64,000 bases of DNA from Gerris lacustris (lineage: Eukaryota; Arthropoda; Insecta; Hemiptera; Gerridae). Below are positions 57,160 through 64,000 of this stretch, piece by piece. Position numbers and translations under genes: made by a program. The stretch spans positions 75,197,144 through 75,261,143 of the forward strand of contig OX578276.1 of NCBI GenBank assembly GCA_951217055.1, given 5' to 3'. Positions within the stretch are counted from its first letter, which is position 1. Every line of letters starts with the position of its first letter. The notes below the pieces were generated by a model that did no database searches, had not been told where the DNA came from, and was given only the letters and a program-made list of their open reading frames with translations.

Positions 57160-57410
57160 GTTTAAGGTGAGGTTAGCACCCCCAAATTTAGAGCTGAAAT
57201 TAATTTCTCAATTTCTTCTCGGGATATGATTATTCTGAAAATCAGCCCAGTATTTTAGGCTCCACATGTCAGCGCAGAGTACAGACATCAGAAAGAAATT
57301 TAAAAAAAAACATCACTTTTTTTTAGACCCAGGGAACCGAAAGACGTCTCAAAATCTAATTTTCGTGCCATCACAGTACTCTCTCTTTATTTATACTCTG
57401 TTACTGAGAA
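57160..57410 (+). repeat. Interspersed repeat related to 3540-3740
   Basis: GCACCCCCAAATTTAGAGCT, CTCGGGATATGATTATTCTG, AGGCTCCA.ATGTC and AATTTTCGTGCCATCACAGT match the block inside the inner hAT element in order and orientation. Family unknown. Confidence 0.5.
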
Positions 57411-57419
57411 AGTAAATAA

Positions 57420-58640
57420 TAGAGACAAACTTAAGTCTTTCTAGCTGCTGGTGATAAAGCCTATCTAGAGTTTGTTAGCTTGAAAGTTGTTATGTCATAA
57501 TTACTTAGAAACAAGATTATTATTTTTTGAGGTTCATTTAAACGTGTTATATTGTTTTTTTAATTAATAATTTTTATTATTCTTTTTAGCAAGCTGATAC
57601 CTGCGACTGGCATGCACATAATCCTTTGAGCCTCAAGAATAATGTTAAGAATAGTAAAGACCGAAAGAAGTTCCTTTCCTGGCTAGCCTATTAAAATAGT
57701 CAAAAATGTCTAGAATGGTTATTAACAAGAAAGCTTATACATACATAATTAAATAATTAAATTACCATTCAAAATGAAAGGGCTCTATGCAATTATTCAA
57801 TTATGCACACTATAATACTTTGCACACCCAAGCTGTATGTAATGTTTATTAATAAATAAAGTATTTTATTTTTTTAAAACTGTATTTAGTATCAATAATA
57901 ATGGTAATAGGATTAAGTTGTAAAAATAATTGACATAAAATTATTAAGTATGTTAATAAAATGATTTTGATAACTTGTTAGCAAGTTGATATTGGCATTG
58001 GTTGTTCTTAAATAATTTCCATTTTTTTAACTACGTGCATTTTATTAATATAAAGGAAGAACTGAAGAACTTACCTAACCATATCATATCCAAGTTTAAT
58101 TAACGTATTTATAGTACATTTATAATGTTTAATTTTGTTCTTTAGAGACAAATTTGTTTCTAATCTAGTCCTTTGGAGTCCCAGCATGTGTCAACGTTAA
58201 AGACTGTTTTATTTATTTTTTTTTTCTATTCAATTTTTTTTATTGGCATAAGTTAACAATAGTAAGGGTATCTGCAGCCATTTTAAATAATGATTTTAAT
58301 TGGACAATGTGGGTATTAACAAATTTCAAGGTCATTTTGTTCTAATGCGGCTGCGGCCGACTTTTGTGGAGCCAACCCAGAATTGCTTTGTTGATTGAGG
58401 AAACCGCAGAAAACTCAAATCAGGTTTGCAGGACTTTAGTCCTTCCAGATGTGAGGTTTGAAAACCTCACATTTGGCATTTATAAATTTACTTATTAGTT
58501 GCAGTATATGGTTATGGTTTATAATTAATGTCTTTTGTGAATATTATAGTCTTCTTTAAATTTTTTTTTTTTTTTGAGAATAATATAACTACATTTTTTT
58601 TATTGTAGATATGGGAGCGTCTATGGAGGTCATCTTAATG
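57420..58640. other. Intergenic, nothing recognised
   Basis: AT-rich sequence upstream of ATPsynB. A short hairpin (GATGTGAGGTTTtgaaAACCTCACATTTG, interrupted) lies near 58448-58477. No coding sequence was found. Confidence 0.4.
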
Positions 58641-59415
58641 GATAATAGAAATAGTCTCTCCACGTTAACTGGCTAATTTGTTTATTATGATTACATAGCA
58701 GCTTTCAGCCTTCATAAGGCCATCATCAGTGCCTAGGAACAAACAAAAGTTAGACTAAGTACTGAAATCTAAACAATAATTAGAGCGAAACACTTTACAT
58801 ACAATACTTACAAAACAACTGTCAGCAATAAAATGAGGCAAATATCAAAAGCCAAATAAAAAATAAAAGACGAATGAACAAATAAATAAAAAACAAAGAC
58901 AAGTTAAAACAAAAATAAAAAGTTACAAAAAAAAAAAAAAAATAAAAAATAAAAAAAAAAATAAAAACAAAAAAAAAAAATAAATAAATAAAAAAAAAAT
59001 AAATAAAAAAAAAAATAAATAAATAAATAAAAATGAATAATTAAAATAAATAAATAAAAATGAATAAATAAAAATAAACCAAGAATCAAAAATATAGTGT
59101 CGTATAAAATAATGAGGCAACAATCCGAAGCAAGATAAATGAGACTTGTATAACAAAAACCACAAAGTAGTCAAAAACACTAAAACAGACGCAAAAACTA
59201 CGAAAAACCAAAAAAAAAAAAAAAAAAATAAATAAATAAAATAAAGCAAGAAAAAAAAAAAATAAAAATAAATAAATAAATAAAAAAAAATAAGGGAAAG
59301 CGGGATAATATAAAAATAGCATACCGGAATGTGGAAGAAGTAGAGTTACATAATACAAGAAAGTAGTTAAATGATAGTTAGAGGAGGGTAAAAGTAGATA
59401 AAAAGTGAGTCCAGT

Positions 59416-59810
59416 CTACTTCATGTCGGAGATCAAGGTAAGACTAATAAGGACTGGCATTGCAGCTACAGCCCTTATCAGCGAAGATCCATCTCCCCTC
59501 TCATTAATATTTTTCTCCCCCACTCTACGTATGCTCCTTAATATTTCCAGATTCTCTAGTGAATCTAGTTTCCGACCTTTCTGAGCGAAGTGGAGGAATC
59601 CTATCTTGTGCTGAGCGTTCATGTGACCATACTCAAGAAGGTGCTGATTAAACCTACTGTTAGTACGTTGTAAGTGCTCCTTCGCTCTAGTTTTAAAGTT
59701 ACGGCCCGTTTGTCCAATATATTCAGCGTCGCAGTCACCGCATGCTATAACGTAGACGCCACTCCTATTCTCGTTACATACCGGATCTTTTACGTAACTC
59801 AGTGACTGCT
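59416..59810 (-). pseudogene. GIY-YIG endonuclease domain, left Penelope-like copy
   Basis: The open - strand frame contains KDPVCNENRSGVYVIACGDC, then DAEYIGQTGRNFKTRAKEHL: the GVY and YIG strands, the catalytic Tyr and Arg, and the C-x2-C typical of Penelope-like endonucleases. NQHLLEYGH, KIGFLHFAQKGRKLDSLENL (with the family's Glu) and a tail ending TLISDMK before the TAG at 59416 follow. It is truncated upstream at the inversion junction. Confidence 0.75.
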
Positions 59811-59816
59811 GTGGTG

Positions 59817-60011
59817 ACTGCGACGCTGAATATATTGGACAAACGGGCCGTAACTTTAAAACTAGAGCGAAGGAGCACTTACAACGTACTAACAGTAGGT
59901 TTAATCAGCACCTTCTTGAGTATGGTCACATGAACGCTCAGCACAAGATAGGATTCCTCCACTTCGCTCAGAAAGGTCGGAAACTAGATTCACTAGAGAA
60001 TCTGGACGACA
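59817..60011 (+). pseudogene. GIY-YIG endonuclease fragment, right Penelope-like copy
   Basis: The + strand frame starts at the Cys-x2-Cys (DCDAEYIGQTGRNFKTRAKE), is almost identical to the left copy as far as RKLDSLENL, and then runs into the deleted, non-coding 3' UTR. Near identity of the arms suggests recent formation. Confidence 0.75.
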
Positions 60012-60705
60012 CTATATTTTTGATTCTTGGTTTATTTTTATTTATTCATTTTTATTTATTTATTTTAATTATTCATTTTTATTTATTTTATTTTATTTTT
60101 TTTATTTATTTATTTTTTATTTATTTATTTTTTTTTGTTTTTATTTTTTATTTTATTTTATTTTATTTTTTTTTTTGTAACTTTTTATTTTTGTTTTAAC
60201 TTGTCTTTGTTTTTTATTTATTTGTTCATTTGTCTTTTATTTTTTATTTGGCTTTTGATATTTGCCTCATTTTATTGCTGACAGTTGTTTTGTAATTATT
60301 GTATGTAAAGTGTTTCGCTCAAATTATTGTTTAGATTTCAGTACTTAGTCTAACTTTTGTTTGTTCCTAGGCACTGATGATGGCCTTATGAAGGCTGAAA
60401 GCTGCTATGTAATCATAATAAACAAATTAGCCAGTTAACGTGGAGAGACTATTTCTATTATACATTTTTTTTAGTTATGGTGGCATCTTCTTCTATGTTT
60501 AATTGAGAATAAAGGTTTTTTCTTTCTTCTATATTTCCAGTACATCCGATGAAGACTGTTTAGTTGAATTAACTCAATTCAAGAATAGTTTCGGTTATAC
60601 CTCGAGAATCGAGAATTACAATTATTATTATATAGTATAGGTAAATAGTATTGCTAATCTGTTGACCATAATTTTAACAGATTATGTTAGCCTTTCTCAA
60701 TTTAA

Positions 60706-60812
60706 TTCTTAAGTTAAATTTTTTTAGTTCAAGTACTATTATTATTAATGATAATTTATAGCATGAAAATTATCATTAAGGAATAGTACTTGAACTAAAA
60801 TTAACCTTGACT
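60706..60812. repeat. Long imperfect hairpin, about 100 bp
   Basis: TTTTAGTTCAAGTACTATT (60722 on) and its complement near 60782-60800, with TTAATGATAATTT and AAATTATCATTAA inside, make a stem of about 33 bp with one bulge and an ATAGCATG loop. AAGTTAA / TTAACCTT extend it outward. It could be a small MITE or a hairpin-RNA source. Confidence 0.65.
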
Positions 60813-61209
60813 ATAATCTTCTTATTTCTTCTCTACGTTATTATTAAACCTCCTTCTTTAAAACCAGTAAATAACCTTCTTTGCATTACCGTATTGCGGT
60901 ACCAAATATGCAATAAATTGCAGTATGAAAATAAAAGACTGAAATGATACAAATAAAATAACAATAAACTATTATAATATAATATTTTATATTGAGAGAT
61001 TATATTTATATGTAAAGCATATCTATCTCATTTCTTTTATATAAAAAGTAAAAGTCTAAACTTCTGATCTTAAAATTGCTAGTAAAAAGACAAATAGACG
61101 ATTGTTGAGCCGAGTTCTTTAATCTTTATTGCGTTTTCTATATCTCTGCCCGTAACAACTAGCATTGCCTCCGAAGTTTAGTAAAAAAAATATATATATA
61201 TGGATTATA

Positions 61210-62688
61210 CAGGGTGACCCGCGATAAAATTTCATAACGAAACTGGTGGATCCTATGGATCAACTGTAACAAAAAATGTCGAATAAGCATATGCCCTTTC
61301 TCAATAGTTCTCGAGATATCGATTTATTTCTTTTTTCAGAGTTTCACGAAAATTTCCAAAAAATACATAATGTCTCAAAAACTAAATGAGATAGAGAAAT
61401 TGGGCTAAGGAACAATTTTAAAGAGCATAAAAAAACTTTTAGAATAACTCATGATTTACAATTATCAGCTGAAGCATCTTTCAAGTCCAATTACATTTAA
61501 AAATGTTGATTTTTTTAAAATTCAACCATGAAATTCCAGAGGTTTCTACACTTAATTGAGGGATGTTAGAAATGTGGTGAATTCAGAAAAAACTTCTGCT
61601 TTTCACAAGCTTTTGAATAGTATAATTAAAGTTCAAGATCAACGGACTAGTTTTTGAATAATGGTGTATTGAATGTTACCAGACGTGAAATTATTCGGAC
61701 AGAATCTATACCAATTTTTGTACAAAAATTGGTTAAGGTACAAAAAGCACATAGGGCCTCTTACAGGAAATGTGACACTGAACAAAAAAGTTCCTATAAA
61801 TATGGTTCCGGAAAGGCTTTTTTTTACGAGATATTAAAAAACAAAAACAAAAAAAAAAAAAATACAGTTTTGGACGTTTATCCTTACAATTCTCAATACT
61901 TACGCTTCTTATCATAAAACACCTTCAGGGAAACTCAGTAAAGAATATAATTTCCCAGCTCTGTTCAACACACCCCATTTTTCAATTCGATTCTCTTCAA
62001 GGTGTTTTATGTTAAGAAGCGTAGTATTTGAGAATTTTAAGAATGGTGTTTTTGGTGTTTTTTGCGAATACCTCGTAAACAAAGCCTTTCCTGAGCCTTT
62101 TTGTTCAGCGTCAAATTTCCTATAAGAATCATAAGTTCTGTGGTTTCGTTCGGGGACACTATTTTTGCATTTGTACAAAAATGGGTTGAGATCCTGTATA
62201 ATAATTTCACGCCTGGTAACATTCAATCCATCATTATTCAAAAACTAGCCCTTTGATCTTAAACTTTAATTATAATACTATTCAAAAGCTTATGAAAAGC
62301 AGAAGTTTTTCCTGAATTCGCCACATTTCTAACATCCCTCAATTAAGAGTAGAAAGCTCTGGAATTTCATGGTCGAATTTTAAAAAATCAAAAATTTTAA
62401 ATGTAACAGTACTAAAAAAATGCTTAGCAGCTGATAATTTTAAAATCAATGAGTGGTTCTGAATGTTCTTTTCATGCTATTTATAACAGCTTCTTAGCCC
62501 GATTTCTCTCTCATTTAGTTTTTGAGATGTTATGTATTTTTTGAAAATTTTCGTGAAACACTGAAAAAAGAAATAAATCGATATCCTGAGAACTATTGAG
62601 AAATGGGCATATGCTTATTCGAAATTTTTTGTTGCATTTGACCTATAGAATCCACCAATTTCGTTATGACATTTTATGGGTCACCCTG
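61210..62688. mobile_element. Foldback element with about 700-bp inverted arms
   Basis: CAGGGTGACCCGCGATAAAA (left) and a diverged complement ending GGGTCACCCTG (right) form the ends. ATTATA is repeated directly on both sides (61204-61209, 62689-62694). Arms of about 690-720 bp (61210-61927 and 61999-62688), roughly 80-85% alike by eye, surround a loop of about 70 bp. Each arm has a short reading frame starting MNN..LNVTRREII, but with differing tails, so coding is doubtful. The superfamily is unrecognised. Confidence 0.75.
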
Positions 62689-63189
62689 ATTATACACAAT
62701 AATTGTAGTGGTGAAACATATTCCTTAGATTTTGATGAAACCTTTTGCATTTAAAAGACTAGTTTTGTATAGCTAATGGAGCAACTCACTAATCCCATAA
62801 TCTATATTACTTATTACATATTATAATATAGGTGGATAAGCCCTTTAGCAGGCTTAAGCCCTCCACAGGTTGTTGTGCCATAGAGTTTCTTTTGAACTTT
62901 ATTGTTATGCATATTTCTTATTATGATAGTTAAACCAGGAAATTAAAAAAAATATCTATAATAATAATTACACATTTATCTATTTATTTTGCCTATCATA
63001 CTTTTTATATGCGTATATGAACTAAATAACTCAACTTAAATTATCTACTTATGTTTATTGGCGTTATAAAAGAAGGCTAAAAATAAACGTAAAGCCAAAG
63101 AGAAAACAATAATAGGACACTAAACAATGGAACAAGGTGTTGATAACCTATTTTTTAGGATCATATGGGTGACACCTATATGAATATGC

Positions 63190-63275
63190 CCATACGCTTT
63201 CTCGTCATGTTTTGTTGAATTTGCCTATATAATCCACCAGTTTCGTTATGAAATTTTATTGCGGGTCACACTTTA
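63190..63275 (+). repeat. Solo right end of the 61210 foldback family
   Basis: TGCCCATACGCTTTCTCGTC, then CCACCAGTTTCGTTATGAAA and GCGGGTCACACTTTATA match the outer 80 bp of the right arm of the foldback element. Confidence 0.6.
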
Positions 63276-63639
63276 TATGCATACGGGTTTTTTAATTATT
63301 TAAAAGAAAAAACCGGAATTGGACATAACCATAGGTTTTTGTTGTAAATGACCTCTAGAATCACCTCGTTCGTGTATATTATACATTTAAATGAAGCGGG
63401 CGAAACAAGTTTCTATCTATGTCGAAACCAAAATGTTCTATGTCTGTCAATGTGTGTGTCTGAAACGCTCCCTTTGTCTGACAATTTCTTTTTTTTCTTT
63501 CTTGTGGTGCGGGCCCCCTTGTGGTGCGGGCCCCTAGGCTGCAGCCTATATAGCCTGTGCTTATTAGCGGCCTTGAATATCAGTTGAGTATTTTTGAATA
63601 TTTTGGTGTAAATAAATGTATGTTTGTGCGCATGTGGAA

Positions 63640-63930
63640 GAGAAAAAATGGGCGCTGAAGGTAACTTATATGGGGCCAACACTGGGCTAATCATGACCTA
63701 CCATCCAATTTTCAATAAATTCGGACAAGTAGTTTTTAAGATATGTTGGTTTGCAACAATTGAGCGACAGACCGACAGACAGACACGGAACCAAAAATGT
63801 TCCCTGATGTCTGAAACGTATTTCTGGAATTTTTGAAATCGGAGACCTAAAAATGTTTCGTTCTTCAGAACGATCACATAGCTTCCGTTACCTTCGGTAA
63901 GCTCGGAAGCAATAATAATAATAATAAAAA
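63640..63930 (+). repeat. Retroelement-tail repeat, copy 4, with (AAT)n tail
   Basis: GACAGACCGACAGACAGACA, CAAAAATGTTCCCTGATGTC, GTTTCGTTCTTCAGAACGA and the hairpin GCTTCCGTTACC...GGTAAGCTCGGAAGC are followed by six AAT units. It is the longest copy of the 30890 family. A microsatellite tail right after the hairpin suggests RNA-mediated copying. Confidence 0.6.
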
Positions 63931-64000
63931 TAAACTTCTTCTTATTAATTTTACCTTTGACTGTATTGCGTCCATTTTGACTGTATTGCGGCACTGTTAA

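Larger units (their letters stand above)
58643..60460. mobile_element. Two Penelope-like element copies joined head-to-head
   Basis: The outer ends TAATAGAAATAGTCTCTCCA (58643) and its complement (ending 60460) are perfect. Left arm 58643-59739 is a - strand copy; right arm 59813-60460 is a + strand copy that lacks about 450 bp (junction after GAGAATCTGGA, continuing at CGACACTATATTT). Each copy has a GIY-YIG coding end, a long A/T-rich (AAATA)n-like 3' UTR, and near its 3' end CTGATGATGGCCTTATGAAG then GCTGAAA. Reverse-transcriptase sequence is absent from both. Confidence 0.8.

Noticed and set aside
58904..60199. Phe/Leu/Tyr-rich frames that look like membrane proteins
   Set aside because: They are translations of the (AAATA)n-like 3' UTR of the Penelope-like copies, not genes.
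61654..62241. Paired frames beginning MNN..LNVTRREII as genes
   Set aside because: They are the two inverted arms of one foldback element, the tails do not agree, and no domain is visible.
1..64000. CRISPR arrays, bacterial operons, rRNA or intact tRNA genes
   Set aside because: None seen. Split genes, GT-AG introns and eukaryotic TEs show nuclear DNA; tRNA-like sequences are only SINE fragments.

Overview
The window is eukaryotic nuclear DNA from an arthropod, most likely an insect. It is AT-rich, its few host genes are split by long introns, and every splice junction I could resolve is GT-AG. Coding homology is to metazoan housekeeping genes. Most of the rest is transposable-element (TE) debris typical of insects: piggyBac, PIF/Harbinger, hAT, mariner, Crypton-like, Penelope-like and R1-like elements plus many MITEs. 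I cannot name the species.

Host genes. (1) Galactokinase (Galk), + strand, 8 exons, 6040-22342, 403 aa, apparently intact. (2) Gamma-glutamylcyclotransferase (Ggct), - strand, 3 exons, 32360-27029, 174 aa, apparently intact. (3) A partial THAP-type zinc-finger gene, - strand, two joined exons 35756-34674; the 5' part was not found. (4) ATP synthase F0 subunit b (ATPsynB), - strand, 5 exons, 56604-53400, 246 aa, apparently intact. They are unrelated metabolic genes (Leloir galactose pathway, glutathione turnover, mitochondrial ATP synthesis) and show no sign of co-regulation.

Layout. 1-2755 is featureless AT-rich DNA. 2756-5475 is a four-level nest: a small tRNA-like palindromic element split by a hAT element, which holds a second hAT, which holds a MITE. 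5.5-22.4 kb is Galk; its introns carry a tRNA-derived SINE, a hAT MITE, a mariner remnant, a Crypton-like remnant and a 2.7-kb piggyBac element with TTAA ends. 22.4-27 kb is intergenic with local duplications and one TE-like reading frame. 27-32.4 kb is Ggct, with a LINE 3' end, a second Crypton-like copy and MITEs in its introns. 32.6-33.9 kb is a long-TIR element containing a 285-bp foldback element with a 14-bp target duplication. 34.7-35.8 kb is the THAP fragment, its intron holding a piggyBac-type MITE.

37.1-43.4 kb is a 6.26-kb PIF/Harbinger element (TAA duplication) with a broken transposase 3' exon and a MADF/BESS-type partner gene on the other strand. 43.4-47.8 kb holds two hAT elements and a Penelope-like GIY-YIG fragment. 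48.1-49.8 kb is a 5'-truncated R1-like LINE with a 16-bp target duplication. 49.8-52.4 kb is a TIR element enclosing a 78-bp near-perfect palindrome and a 1.54-kb deleted Harbinger element. 52.5-53 kb has a piggyBac-type and a hAT-type MITE, followed by ATPsynB. 58.6-60.5 kb is an inverted pair of Penelope-like copies, and 61.2-62.7 kb is a 1.48-kb foldback element; both could give long double-stranded RNA if transcribed.
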